From Rhodocyclaceae bacterium (lineage in GTDB: Bacteria > Pseudomonadota > Gammaproteobacteria > Burkholderiales > CAIKXV01), in NCBI GenBank assembly GCA_020248265.1, contig JADCHX010000002.1:510011-574010 (forward strand): a stretch of DNA of 64,000 nucleotides, read 5' to 3'. The position numbers and the translations under genes were made by a program. Each line of letters begins with the position of its first letter. The stretch's first letter is position 1. The notes beneath the pieces were generated by a model. The model had not been told where the DNA came from, did not search any database, and was given only the letters and a program-made list of their open reading frames with translations. Shown here one piece after another: positions 1 through 8,152 of the stretch.

Positions 1-217
1 AGCGCAGTGACCAGCCCGGCGGCGGGAAGCGCAGCGACTGGCCGCTGGTGAACGACACCAGCAGCACGATCAGCGTCGGCGCGATCAGGAGCACGATGGC
101 GATGGTGGAGAGCGTACCGACCGCGGCATGGAACGTGCCGCGTTCAACACGCGAGGCAACCGATTCGCCACGCATCGCCCCCCCGGTCGCGGGCAACCGG
201 TACCCTCCCTCACCCAT
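1..217 (-). CDS. ABC transporter permease, PotC-like (partial, 5' end only)
   Basis: N-terminal 72 residues of an inner-membrane permease that runs off the left edge. After a short cytoplasmic leader there is one hydrophobic segment (about residues 33-55), then FTSGQ and FPPPGW, a motif typical of PotC-type permeases of spermidine/putrescine or Fe/thiamine importers. The ATG overlaps the end of the upstream permease gene by 8 nt, so it is the third gene of an ATPase-permease-permease operon. The substrate cannot be told from this fragment. Confidence 0.85.
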   Translation of the reverse strand, partial: MGEGGYRLPATGGAMRGESVASRVERGTFHAAVGTLSTIAIVLLIAPTLIVLLVSFTSGQSLRFPPPGWSLR

Positions 218-1091
218 GGACCATCCCGCGCATGCGCCGTGCAAGAAGGTTCACCGTCACCACGATCGCCAGCACGCTCGCCAGCAGGATCATCGCGATC
301 GCCGCCGCGAACGGATAGTTGTTGGCCTGGATCGCCTGCTGGTAGATGTAGAACGGCATGAACATCTGCTGCCCGCCGCCGACCAGCGTCTGGGTCACGA
401 AGGCGCTCACCGACGAGGCGTAGACCAGCAGGCAGCCGGCGAGTACGCCCGGCGCCGACAGCGGCAGGATCACCCGCAGGAAGGTACGCCAGCTGCCCGC
501 CCCCAGCGACAGCGATGCCTGGCGCAGGTTGGGATCGATCCCGGCGAGCACCGTGATGATCGGCAGCACCATCAACGGCAACTCGATCTGCGCCAGCGCC
601 ACGACCACCGCGGTCGGCGTATACAGCAGCTTTGCCGGCATCTCGAACAGACCGATGGCGACCAGCAACTCGTTCACGATGCCCTGCCGGCCCAGGATGA
701 CCAGCCACGCGAACGTGCGCACAACGGCGCTGGTCAGCAGCGGCAGGACGATCAACAGCATCAGCACGCCCTGCCAGCGCGGCGCCGAGACCGAATACAG
801 GTAGGCCAGCGGATACCCGATCAACAGCGTGAGCAGCGTCACCTTCAGCCCGAGCCAGAGCGTCGCGCCCAGTACGCCGAGGTTGAAACGGTCGGCGAGG
901 AACTTCGTGTACTGGGCGAGGCTGGCTTCCTCGAGCGATACGTCCGTATGCAGGCTCACGTAGCCGAGCAGGGCCAGCGGCCCGAGCACGAACGCGCCGA
1001 AGAACAGCGCCAGCGGCAGCACCAGCTGCCATTGCCGCAGCGGCGATCTGCGAAGCACGACGGCCTCGCCCTGGACAGGTGCTGGCGTCAT
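210..1091 (-). CDS. ABC transporter permease, PotB-like
   Basis: Inner-membrane permease of 293 residues with about six hydrophobic segments. An EAA-type loop (about residues 191-215, LSLGAGSWRTFLRVILP) is the contact site for the ATPase. The ATG at 1091 was chosen because it forms an ATGA overlap with the stop of the ATPase gene; an upstream start would only add an Arg-rich stretch. The order ATPase, PotB-like, PotC-like matches polyamine-type importers (PotABC). The binding protein is encoded on the other strand at 2446-3498. Substrate could be a polyamine, iron or another cation; the class is secure, the ligand is not. Confidence 0.9.
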   Translation of the reverse strand: MTPAPVQGEAVVLRRSPLRQWQLVLPLALFFGAFVLGPLALLGYVSLHTDVSLEEASLAQYTKFLADRFNLGVLGATLWLGLKVTLLTLLIGYPLAYLYSVSAPRWQGVLMLLIVLPLLTSAVVRTFAWLVILGRQGIVNELLVAIGLFEMPAKLLYTPTAVVVALAQIELPLMVLPIITVLAGIDPNLRQASLSLGAGSWRTFLRVILPLSAPGVLAGCLLVYASSVSAFVTQTLVGGGQQMFMPFYIYQQAIQANNYPFAAAIAMILLASVLAIVVTVNLLARRMRGMVHG

Positions 1092-2188
1092 GCCTGGAAC
1101 ACCGCGACGGGTGCGCCTGGTGCGACGGCGAGGCCGGTACGCGTCCCTGGCGCCAGCCATGCGTGAGCGCCTGTACGCGCCACCGTTACCTTTACCCTGT
1201 CGCCATTGTCTAGGGCCAGCTCATGCACGACCGTCGGCCCGAGCGGCAACGCGAACTCTACCGTCGCGTTGATCGTCCCGTCGGCGGGCGGCACGAACAC
1301 CAGGTGTTCCGGACGCACCGACACACTGACCTGGCCGGGACGCGAGCAGGGGCCGGGATCGTCCAGCTGCAGGCGTCCGCCCGCCGCGAGCTGCACCGCG
1401 AAGCGATCGCCTTCTCGCTCGAGCCGGCCGCCGAACAGGTTTGCCGTGCCGACGAAGTGGGCGACGAACAGCGACCGGGGGCGATCGTAGATCTGCTCCG
1501 GGGTACCTAGCTGCTCGACGCGACCCTCGCTCATCACCGCGATGCGATCGGCCATGCCCAGTGCCTCTTCCTGGTCGTGCGTCACCATCACGGTAGTTAT
1601 GCCCAGTTCGCGCTGCAGCCGCTTGACTTCGATCTGCATTCCCAGGCGCAGGTTCTTGTCGAGTGCACCAAAGGGCTCGTCGAGCAGCAGCACCTTCGGG
1701 CTGACCGCCAGCGTACGCGCCAGGGCGACACGCTGCTGCTGGCCACCGGACAGCTGGCGCGGATAGCGCGCCGCATGCTCCCTCATGCGCACCAGCGCGA
1801 GCATCCGTTCGACCACGCCAGCCCGTTCCGCCTTCGGCATGCCGCGCGCCCGCAGGCCGTACTCGATGTTCGCCGCGACGGTCATGTGCGGGAACAGCGC
1901 ATAACTCTGGAATACGATCCCGGCGCCGCGTTCGTTGGGCGGCAGCGCGTCGACGATCTCGCCGCCGATCGTCACATGGCCCTCGCTCTGCCGGATCAGT
2001 CCGGCGACGATGCGCAGCAGCGTCGTCTTGCCGCACCCGGACGGGCCGAGCAGTGCGAGGAACTCGCCGGCCCGGATCTCGAGCTGGATGTCCTGCACCG
2101 CGGTGAATGCACCATAACGATGGGTCACCCGGTCCAGCACGACCGCGGAGGACGACCGGTCATCGTTGGGGGGTGTCTCGCTTTGCAT
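1088..2188 (-). CDS. ABC transporter ATP-binding protein, PotA/FbpC type
   Basis: Cytoplasmic ATPase of 366 residues that energises the two downstream permeases. Walker A is GPSGCGKTT (about 48-56), followed by signature LSGGQQQRVALAR, Walker B LLLDEPFGALD, a switch His (VMVTHDQEEAL) and a C-terminal TOBE-type region. The ATG at 2188 begins MQSETPPNDD just before the ABC domain; the open frame extends far upstream, but that part has no domain and would cross the divergent promoter region. The stop overlaps the permease start as ATGA. Length and TOBE tail fit the MOI/CUT2-type ATPases of polyamine and iron importers. Confidence 0.92.
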   Translation of the reverse strand: MQSETPPNDDRSSSAVVLDRVTHRYGAFTAVQDIQLEIRAGEFLALLGPSGCGKTTLLRIVAGLIRQSEGHVTIGGEIVDALPPNERGAGIVFQSYALFPHMTVAANIEYGLRARGMPKAERAGVVERMLALVRMREHAARYPRQLSGGQQQRVALARTLAVSPKVLLLDEPFGALDKNLRLGMQIEVKRLQRELGITTVMVTHDQEEALGMADRIAVMSEGRVEQLGTPEQIYDRPRSLFVAHFVGTANLFGGRLEREGDRFAVQLAAGGRLQLDDPGPCSRPGQVSVSVRPEHLVFVPPADGTINATVEFALPLGPTVVHELALDNGDRVKVTVARTGAHAWLAPGTRTGLAVAPGAPVAVFQA

Positions 2189-2445
2189 CCGTGCAATGCC
2201 TCGGGGTGGTGATCGGTCCCCGAAGGAAAGAAAGAAGCATGCCAGAGCGTCACGACCCCGCCTGCCCTTCTGGCACACCGCTTGCATTTCGCCACTCATG
2301 GGAACGGATCGTGTCGTGCGCAACCTTCGTGCGCGCCGCACGCCCGCACGACGGATGCACCTCGATCGGGCATCCGTCGCCCTGCCCCGTCCACGCTGGT
2401 GCGCTGGCCGGGTCCGTTCGAATCCACATGGGGAGAAACCTGGAT
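2189..2445. promoter_or_regulatory. Divergent intergenic control region
   Basis: 257 bp separates the ATPase-permease operon (leftward) from the binding-protein gene (rightward). On the plus strand it holds the sigma-54-like element listed separately, and GGGGAGA at 2430-2436 is the ribosome binding site for 2446. No convincing sigma-70 box was found for the leftward operon. Confidence 0.5.
2271..2286 (+). promoter_or_regulatory. Sigma-54 (RpoN) promoter, -24/-12 element
   Basis: TGGCACACCGCTTGCA matches the RpoN consensus TGGCACG-N4-TTGCW at all but the seventh base. The invariant GG and GC are exactly 10 nt apart. Transcription would start near 2297, giving a leader of about 150 nt before the binding-protein gene. 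If used, expression would need an NtrC-family activator, which fits a nitrogen-rich ligand such as a polyamine. No activator gene lies in the window. Confidence 0.6.
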
Positions 2446-3498
2446 ATGAGCATCCAACTGGGCAGGCGTCGTGCAGTGCAAGGCCTGGCAGCCCTCGGGG
2501 CCGTCGGCGCATCCGGCGGCGTCGGTCTGTCGTTCGGACAGACCCGGTCGCTGTCGGCCACAACCTATTTCGGCGCATGGGAAACCGCGCACCGCGGCAT
2601 CCTGGTGCCGGCCTTCCAGAAAGCGTCCGGGGTGAAGCAGGTGAACCTGGTGCCTTCGCTCGCGGTGGACACGGTATCGCGCATCGTCGCCTCGCCGAAG
2701 AAGCCCCCGTTCGACGCGATCATCCTCGATGAAGGCCCCTACATCGCGGCGCTTGCAAACGACATCTTCGAGAAGGTTCCGGCGCTGCCGAACCTCAAGG
2801 ACATTCCAAAGCGGTTCGTCGACCCGCGCGGGCTCGGCGTCTTCGTCTCCGCCCAGATCCTCGGCATCACCTACAACACCGAGCGAGTGAAGAATCCGCC
2901 GAAGAGCTGGAACGACCTGCTGCGTCCCGAGTACAAGGGTCGCATCGGTCTGGTCGGGCTGGGCTCGACCCTCGGCATCGCCTGGATGACCGAGCTGGCG
3001 CGGGTGAACGGCGGTGGCGACGACAACCTCGAACCCGCCTTCGCGTGGCTGAAGAAAGTGATGCCGAACGTCGGCGCGGTGGCCGCCAACCCGGGTGCGC
3101 TGGCGACGATGCTCGCACAGGGACAGATCGACATCACCTGCCACTACAACAACAATACCGGCGACCTGCAGGCGAAGGGCGTGCCCGTGAAGCTGGTAGC
3201 ACCGGACTCCGGCTTCACGATGATCCGCAGCACGATGCACATCGTGAAGAACTCACCCAACGCCGACCTCGCTGCCGAGTACCTGAATCAGGCGATCAGC
3301 CCGTCGGTACAGGCGGCGATGGCCGAAGCGCCGAACTATCTCGTCCCGACCAACTCGCGCGCGCCGTTCAGCAAGGGCCTGCAGGAGTATGCCAAGGACA
3401 TGGCGGTCATCGAGAAGATGAATACGGTCGACTGGGCCGTGGTCAACCCACGCCGCCAGGAGTACATCGACCGATTCAACCGGGAGGTCAAGGCCTGA
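2446..3498 (+). CDS. ABC transporter periplasmic substrate-binding protein (PotD/FbpA-like)
   Basis: Periplasmic binding protein of 350 residues, partner of the divergent ATPase and permeases. The N-terminus has twin arginines (GRRRAVQGLAALG), suggesting Tat or an Arg-rich Sec signal. The mature part reads TTYFGAWETAHRG, like extracellular solute-binding family 1 proteins, with NTERVKNPPKSWNDL and GFTMIRSTMHIVKN segments typical of PotD/Fe-binding relatives. The ATG at 2446 has GGGGAGA about 10 nt upstream; earlier in-frame ATGs lack signal character. Likely controlled by the sigma-54-type promoter at 2271-2286. Ligand could be a polyamine, Fe3+ or an amino-acid-like cation. Confidence 0.88.
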   Translation: MSIQLGRRRAVQGLAALGAVGASGGVGLSFGQTRSLSATTYFGAWETAHRGILVPAFQKASGVKQVNLVPSLAVDTVSRIVASPKKPPFDAIILDEGPYIAALANDIFEKVPALPNLKDIPKRFVDPRGLGVFVSAQILGITYNTERVKNPPKSWNDLLRPEYKGRIGLVGLGSTLGIAWMTELARVNGGGDDNLEPAFAWLKKVMPNVGAVAANPGALATMLAQGQIDITCHYNNNTGDLQAKGVPVKLVAPDSGFTMIRSTMHIVKNSPNADLAAEYLNQAISPSVQAAMAEAPNYLVPTNSRAPFSKGLQEYAKDMAVIEKMNTVDWAVVNPRRQEYIDRFNREVKA

Positions 3499-3515
3499 CC
3501 CCGAGCCTGCCCCCC

Positions 3516-3554
3516 GGGTCAGACCCTGGGGTCTGACCCCGGGGTCTGACCCCA
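3516..3554. repeat. Tandem GGGGTCTGACCCC palindromic repeats (REP-like)
   Basis: Three back-to-back near-palindromes: GGGTCAGACCC (3516-3526), TGGGGTCTGACCCC (3527-3540) and GGGGTCTGACCCCA (3541-3554), 18 nt after the binding-protein stop. The core resembles the GGGGTCAG/CTGACCCC arms of the large inverted repeat at 45292-45354, so both probably belong to one REP-like family. It may also act as a terminator or mRNA-end stabiliser. Confidence 0.7.
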
Positions 3555-3574
3555 GAATGCAACGCCAGAATGCA

Positions 3575-3606
3575 GAACGCCCCGGTCGTTTCCGGCCGGG
3601 GCGTTC
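3575..3606. terminator. Hairpin between convergent genes, possible bidirectional terminator
   Basis: Perfect 11-bp stem GAACGCCCCGG/CCGGGGCGTTC with a 10-nt loop, lying between the binding-protein gene and the end of sodB. There is no clear T-run on either side, so intrinsic termination is plausible but not certain. Confidence 0.45.
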
Positions 3607-3624
3607 GATGCTGCGGCGGGGCGA

Positions 3625-4206
3625 TCAGCCGAAATTCTTCTCGGCGAACGACCAGTTGACCAGGCCGGACAGGAACGTCTCGACGAACTTCGGACGGGCA
3701 TTGCGGTAGTCGATGTAGTACGCGTGTTCCCACACGTCGATCGTCAGCAGGGCCTTGTCGCCAGTGGTCAGGGGTGTGCCGGCGTTGCTGGTATTGACGA
3801 TGTCGACCGAACCGTCGGCCTTCTTAACCAGCCAGGTCCAGCCGGCACCGAAGTTGCCCACCGCGCTCTTGGTGAACGCGTCCTTGAATCCGTCGTACGA
3901 ACCGAACTTCTTGTCGATCGCTGCTGCCAGCGCGCCCGACGGTGCACCGCCACCGGCCGGCTTCATCGAATTCCAGAAGAACGTGTGGTTCCAGACCTGC
4001 GCCGAGTTGTTGAACACGCCACCGCTCGACTTGCGGATGATGTCCTCGAGCCCCATCGACTCGAACTCGGTGCCCTTGATCAGGTTGTTCAGGTTGGTCA
4101 CATAGGCCGCGTGATGCTTGCCGTAGTGGTACTCGAAGGTCTCCTTCGAGATGTGCGGGGCGAGTGCATCCATCGCGTACGGCAGGGCGGGCAGGGTGTG
4201 TTCCAT
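3625..4206 (-). CDS. sodB: Superoxide dismutase [Fe]
   Basis: Cytosolic enzyme of 193 residues that dismutates superoxide to O2 and H2O2. Metal ligands are visible: His27 in FEYHYGKHH, the His of WNHTFFW, and Asp and His in [10 protein letters not shown]. The Gln of [10 protein letters not shown] lies in the N-terminal domain, as in Fe-type rather than Mn-type enzymes, and GAGWTWLV is the usual core signature. The ATG at 4206 ([10 protein letters not shown]) is the canonical start; the longer frame adds only nine untypical residues. Transcribed leftwards, just after a terminator that ends the ribosomal-protein transcript. Confidence 0.97.
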   Translation of the reverse strand: MEHTLPALPYAMDALAPHISKETFEYHYGKHHAAYVTNLNNLIKGTEFESMGLEDIIRKSSGGVFNNSAQVWNHTFFWNSMKPAGGGAPSGALAAAIDKKFGSYDGFKDAFTKSAVGNFGAGWTWLVKKADGSVDIVNTSNAGTPLTTGDKALLTIDVWEHAYYIDYRNARPKFVETFLSGLVNWSFAEKNFG

Positions 4207-4230
4207 GGCAAGAGTCTCCGGACGGTCGGT

Positions 4231-4285
4231 CAAGAAAAAACGGTGGATGAGCCTGGCATTTTTGGCAGGGCCATGTCCACCGTTT
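4231..4285 (-). terminator. Intrinsic terminator of the rpmB-rpmG transcript
   Basis: Read leftwards, AAACGGTGGA pairs with TCCACCGTTT (10 bp; plus-strand arms 4276-4285 and 4238-4247) and is followed by a T-rich run (TTTTTTCTTG). It lies between rpmG and sodB, separating ribosomal-protein expression from sodB. Confidence 0.75.
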
Positions 4286-4342
4286 CAGGTGTGCACACTG
4301 TGAGTCACTGGGGCAGCGACGCGAGTCGCGTGCCCGGGCCTG

Positions 4343-4498
4343 TCACTTCAGCTTCGTTTCCTTGTACATCACGTGCTTGCGTGCGACCGGATCGAACTTC
4401 TTCATCTCGATCTTCTCGGTCGTCGTGCGCTTGTTCTTCGTCGTGGTGTAGAAGTGGCCCGTTCCGGCGGAGGATTCGAGCTTGATCTTGTCACGCAT
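4343..4498 (-). CDS. rpmG: 50S ribosomal protein L33
   Basis: 51-residue protein of the large ribosomal subunit: [20 protein letters not shown] at the start and [11 protein letters not shown] at the end, as in proteobacterial L33. The zinc-binding cysteines of some L33 forms are absent, so this is the Cys-free type. It lies 25 nt downstream of rpmB, the standard rpmB-rpmG pair. The start ATG at 4498 has an AGGAGACC site upstream. Confidence 0.97.
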   Translation of the reverse strand: MRDKIKLESSAGTGHFYTTTKNKRTTTEKIEMKKFDPVARKHVMYKETKLK

Positions 4499-4523
4499 GG
4501 TCAGGTCTCCTGGTGGCGGGAAT

Positions 4524-4760
4524 TCAGATCACTTCGCCGCGGGCGGCGAGGTCTGCCAGCACGGCTTCGATGCCGTTCTTGTCGATCGTGCGCAGGCCGG
4601 CACCGCTGACGCGCAACCGCACCCAGCGGTTCTGGCTCTCGACCCAGAACCGGCGGTAGTGCAGGTTCGGGAGAAACCGGCGCTTGGTCTTGTTGTTGGC
4701 GTGGGACACATGGTTCCCGCCGATCGGCTTCTTTCCGGTGACCTGACAGACGCGTGACAT
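4524..4760 (-). CDS. rpmB: 50S ribosomal protein L28
   Basis: 78-residue large-subunit protein: [20 protein letters not shown], then [14 protein letters not shown] and a C-terminal [17 protein letters not shown], all standard for L28. The ATG at 4760 is the conserved start; the longer open frame runs into unrelated upstream sequence. First gene of the rpmB-rpmG pair; its promoter should lie in the 207-bp gap to radC, where I see no strong box. Confidence 0.97.
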   Translation of the reverse strand: MSRVCQVTGKKPIGGNHVSHANNKTKRRFLPNLHYRRFWVESQNRWVRLRVSGAGLRTIDKNGIEAVLADLAARGEVI

Positions 4761-4967
4761 GACGACCTCGATACGATGTTTGGATCCCGCCTGCGCCGGT
4801 GCTGCACGCCGATGCCGCAAGCGGACACCGGATGCCTGCCCGGCAGACCGGGATGACAGGGGTAGGAATGAGGGCTCGCGCCGTCCTCTGGCAAGGCACA
4901 GGCATCGAACCGAAAGCCGGTGTTTATAGCACGGGCGAGCCGGCATGGGCAAGCCCATGCGCGGCGG

Positions 4968-5645
4968 TCAGATCAGCCCCCGCTCCGCGAACGACACCAC
5001 GCCGCCGCGTGCGACGACGAAGTGGTCGAGCACGCGCACGTCGACCAGCGCCAGCGCGTCCTTCAGCGCGCGCGTCAGCATTTCGTCGGACCGGCTCGGC
5101 TCTGCTATTCCGGACGGATGGTTGTGCGCGAAAATCACCGCCGCTGCATTGGAGGCCAGCGCGGCCTTCACCACCTCGCGCGGATAGACACTGGTCTGCG
5201 ACAGCGTACCGCGGAACAGTTCGCTGTCGATCAGGACCCGATGCTGGGTGTCGAGGAACACCGCGACGAACACTTCGTATTCGCGCCCGGCGAGGCTGAG
5301 CTTCAGGTAGTCGCGCACCTGCTGCGGCGAATCGAGCACGCTGGAGGTACGCAGCGTCTCCTGCAGCATCCGCCGCACGACCGCCACCATCGCCTGCATT
5401 TCGACGAAGCGGGCCGGGCCCAGCCCCGGCGCCGCGCAGAAGCTGCACTCGTCGGCGAGCACCAGGCGGCCGATGCTGCCGAAGCGGTTGATCAGGTCGC
5501 GTGCGAGGTCGAGCGCTGTATGCCCGCGCACCCCGTGGCGCAGCAGGATGGCCAGCAGTTCGGCATCGGACAGGGCGTCGGCGCCGCGTGCGAGCAGTTT
5601 CTCGCGCGGCCGTTCGCCGCTCGGCCATTGCTTGATCGGAGTCAT
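4968..5645 (-). CDS. radC: RadC family JAB1/MPN-domain protein
   Basis: 225-residue cytosolic protein of the UPF0758/RadC family, once thought to act in DNA repair; its true role is unknown. An N-terminal helix-hairpin-helix-like part ([16 protein letters not shown]) precedes a C-terminal JAB/MPN metalloprotease-like domain with the HxH...D metal motif ([17 protein letters not shown]). The ATG at 5645 ([18 protein letters not shown]) matches the family start. Divergent from coaBC, the usual radC/dfp arrangement in proteobacteria. Confidence 0.94.
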   Translation of the reverse strand: MTPIKQWPSGERPREKLLARGADALSDAELLAILLRHGVRGHTALDLARDLINRFGSIGRLVLADECSFCAAPGLGPARFVEMQAMVAVVRRMLQETLRTSSVLDSPQQVRDYLKLSLAGREYEVFVAVFLDTQHRVLIDSELFRGTLSQTSVYPREVVKAALASNAAAVIFAHNHPSGIAEPSRSDEMLTRALKDALALVDVRVLDHFVVARGGVVSFAERGLI

Positions 5646-5845
5646 GGCATTTCCATCGGACGTGTCCACCGGGTGCGGGCAACTGCGGAAGCGCTACACT
5701 ACGGCGCCGGCGGGTGGGATGCGCCCGCGGGATCGGCCCGATCCCCGTAGAAACAATCCCTTGCGCGGCCTCACGGGCACCGGCCCACCCTGCGCGCTGC
5801 CCCCACCGTTGCCCCACCGCTGCCCTCCCTGCTACCGCCCGGCCC

Positions 5846-7036
5846 ATGAACCCTCCCCGCGTCGACCGCCTGCTGCTTGGCATCACCGGCGGCATTGCCG
5901 CCTACAAGACCGCCGAACTGGTGCGCCTGCTGGTCGGGCAGGGTAACGAGGTCGACGTCGTGATGACCGAGGCGGCACGCCAGTTCGTCACCCCGGTCAC
6001 GCTGCAGGCGGTATCAGGCCGGCCCGTCTGGCACGACGCCTGGGATCCGCGTGTGCCGAACAACATGGCCCATATCGAGCTCTCGCGCGACAAGGGGTTG
6101 GTGCTGATCGCGCCGGCGTCGGCGGACTTCATCGCGAAGCTCGCCAACGGACTGTGCGATGACCTGCTGTCGACGCTGTGCCTCGCGCGCGACTGCCCGC
6201 TTGCCGTCGCCCCGGCGATGAACCGCCAGATGTGGGAGAACCCGGCAACGCGGCGCAACATCGCGCGCCTGCTCGACGACGGCATCGAGATATGGGGCCC
6301 GGCCGCGGGCGACCAGGCCTGCGGTGAGATCGGCATGGGCCGCATGCTCGAGCCGGCACAGCTCGCAGAGCGCGTCGTACGGTCGTTCACCACCAAGACG
6401 CTGAACGGCCTGCGGGTGCTGGTCACCGCCGGCCCGACATTCGAACGCATCGATGCGGTCAGGGCGATCACAAACCTCAGTTCGGGCAAGATGGGCTACG
6501 CCATCGCGCGTGCCGCCTGGGAGGCCGGCGCCGAGGTCACCCTGGTCAGTGGCCCCACCTCGCTCGACGCGCCGCCGGTGGCGCGCTTTGCGCAGGTCTC
6601 CAGCGCGCAGGACATGCTCGCCACGGTGAATGCCTTCGTACCCGATGCCGACATCTTCGTGAGCGTCGCCGCGGTCGCCGACTACCATGTCCTCAACCCG
6701 AGCGACCAGAAGATCAAGAAGGATGCACATATCCTCACGCTCGAACTCGCGCCGAACCCGGACATCCTCGCCAGCGTGAGCGCCCTCCCCGATCCGCCGT
6801 TCTGCGTCGGCTTCGCGGCCGAGAGCGAGAACCTCGACGAATTCGCCGAGGCCAAGCGGCGCCGCAAGAACCTCCCGCTGCTCGCCGCGAACTTCGTGCA
6901 GACGGCCTTCGGCGCGGACGACAATGAACTCGTGCTGTTCGACGACGACGGACGCCATCCGCTGCCGCGCGCGTCGAAGCTCGAGCAGGCACGCATGCTG
7001 ATCGCCCATATCTCGAAGCTCTACCAGCCCCGATGA
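5846..7036 (+). CDS. coaBC: Bifunctional phosphopantothenoylcysteine decarboxylase / phosphopantothenate-cysteine ligase
   Basis: 396-residue cytosolic enzyme catalysing two steps of coenzyme A synthesis. The N-terminal CoaC flavoprotein domain begins [16 protein letters not shown] and holds [16 protein letters not shown] and the catalytic-Cys loop [13 protein letters not shown]. The C-terminal CoaB domain has [28 protein letters not shown] and the Lys motif QKIKKD. The ATG at 5846 was chosen over a longer frame because family homology begins there. The stop overlaps dut as ATGA, so the two are co-translated. Confidence 0.96.
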   Translation: MNPPRVDRLLLGITGGIAAYKTAELVRLLVGQGNEVDVVMTEAARQFVTPVTLQAVSGRPVWHDAWDPRVPNNMAHIELSRDKGLVLIAPASADFIAKLANGLCDDLLSTLCLARDCPLAVAPAMNRQMWENPATRRNIARLLDDGIEIWGPAAGDQACGEIGMGRMLEPAQLAERVVRSFTTKTLNGLRVLVTAGPTFERIDAVRAITNLSSGKMGYAIARAAWEAGAEVTLVSGPTSLDAPPVARFAQVSSAQDMLATVNAFVPDADIFVSVAAVADYHVLNPSDQKIKKDAHILTLELAPNPDILASVSALPDPPFCVGFAAESENLDEFAEAKRRRKNLPLLAANFVQTAFGADDNELVLFDDDGRHPLPRASKLEQARMLIAHISKLYQPR

Positions 7037-7500
7037 CCGCTCCAATCTCCCGTCCCACCGTAGCGCTGCGCATCCTCGACGACCGGTTGCGCAGCCAGCT
7101 GCCCGCCTACGCGACTGCCGGCTCGGCCGGCCTCGACCTGCGTGCCTGCATAGCGGAGACGATGGTGGTCGAGCCCGGGCGCACCGAACTCATCCCCACC
7201 GGGATCGCGATGCACCTGGCCGACACCGGGCTGGCCGCGATGGTGCTGCCACGGTCCGGCCTCGGGCACAAGCACGGCATCGTGCTGGGCAACCTGGTGG
7301 GGCTTATCGACTCCGATTACCAGGGCCAGGTGTTCGTGTCGCTGTGGAATCGCGGCAATGCCGCGTTCACGCTCGAGCCGATGGAGCGCATCGCGCAACT
7401 GGTGGTCGTGCCGGTGGTGCAGGTGGCGTTCGAGGTCGTCGAGTCGTTCGACCAGAGCGAACGCGGCGCGGGTGGTTTCGGCAGTACCGGCCGCGGCTGA
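7033..7500 (+). CDS. dut: Deoxyuridine 5'-triphosphate nucleotidohydrolase
   Basis: 155-residue trimeric dUTPase that converts dUTP to dUMP and pyrophosphate, keeping uracil out of DNA. All five motifs are seen: [41 protein letters not shown] and the C-terminal lid [10 protein letters not shown]. The start ATG lies inside the coaBC stop (ATGA), the common coaBC-dut coupling. Confidence 0.97.
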   Translation: MTAPISRPTVALRILDDRLRSQLPAYATAGSAGLDLRACIAETMVVEPGRTELIPTGIAMHLADTGLAAMVLPRSGLGHKHGIVLGNLVGLIDSDYQGQVFVSLWNRGNAAFTLEPMERIAQLVVVPVVQVAFEVVESFDQSERGAGGFGSTGRG

Positions 7501-7552
7501 GCACGCTTCACGCCGGCGACCGCGGCCACCGGCATGAAACGCAGACGCCGCG

Positions 7553-8053
7553 TCAGACCGCCTGGTACTTCAGACGGCGCACTTTCTCCATGTTCATGCC
7601 TTCGATGCGGATCAGGTGCGTCGAGGCCGTACGGTGGGGCGAATGCAGGTCGCCTTCGTTGTACACATGCGCGATGCCCGGGGTCAGCGGATAGCTGCGG
7701 GTCTTCTTCACTTTGCCGGGCGTGTCTTCCGAGGCCGCCTCGAGCAACTGGTAGTCGTTCATCAGCGTCTCGCCCTTCGCCTGGCCGTAGATGGCCCATG
7801 ACGGGCCATGGTCGTGCGGAGGGCTGTCCTTCGGACCGCGGTAGTGGTGGGCGAGAATGCAGAAGCCCAGCTTCGGGTCTTCGTACAGGATCTCGCGTTC
7901 CTTCGTGTCTTCGCGCAGATACTTCGAGACGAACTCGGCGTCGGTCAGGACCTGCTTCAGGCGGTCGCGCACCTTCTCGCGCCCTTTCGGCCCCGGCTCG
8001 GCTTCGAGGTAGCCACGGAATTCGTTGCCCAGTGCTTCGGCGGTGAGACTCAT
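7553..8053 (-). CDS. Cupin-like double-stranded beta-helix protein (COG5553-like)
   Basis: 166-residue cytosolic protein resembling the predicted metal-dependent cupin-fold family. HYRGPKDSPPHDHGPSWAIY holds an HxH metal motif and GDLHSPHRT a later His; PLTPGIAHVYN is a typical cupin strand. The ATG at 8053 (MSLTAEALGN) is preferred over an upstream frame of low-complexity codons. It is the last of three co-directional genes (Bug, FAH hydrolase, cupin) with gaps of about 100 nt, which suggests a ring-cleavage or thiol-dioxygenase-like role. The activity is not known. Confidence 0.75.
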   Translation of the reverse strand: MSLTAEALGNEFRGYLEAEPGPKGREKVRDRLKQVLTDAEFVSKYLREDTKEREILYEDPKLGFCILAHHYRGPKDSPPHDHGPSWAIYGQAKGETLMNDYQLLEAASEDTPGKVKKTRSYPLTPGIAHVYNEGDLHSPHRTASTHLIRIEGMNMEKVRRLKYQAV

Positions 8054-8152
8054 CGGAATGCTCCTCCGTTCAGGCGGCGGCCCTGAGGCCCGCCGTATCC
8101 ACAACAAGCCCGGCGCTGGCGCGCCCTTCGGCACGCCGGCGCCGGATCCAGG

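Noticed and set aside
2405-2435. GTTCGAATCC, similar to the T-loop of a tRNA
   Set aside because: Flanking bases do not give T-arm, anticodon or acceptor stems; it lies in the leader of the binding-protein gene.
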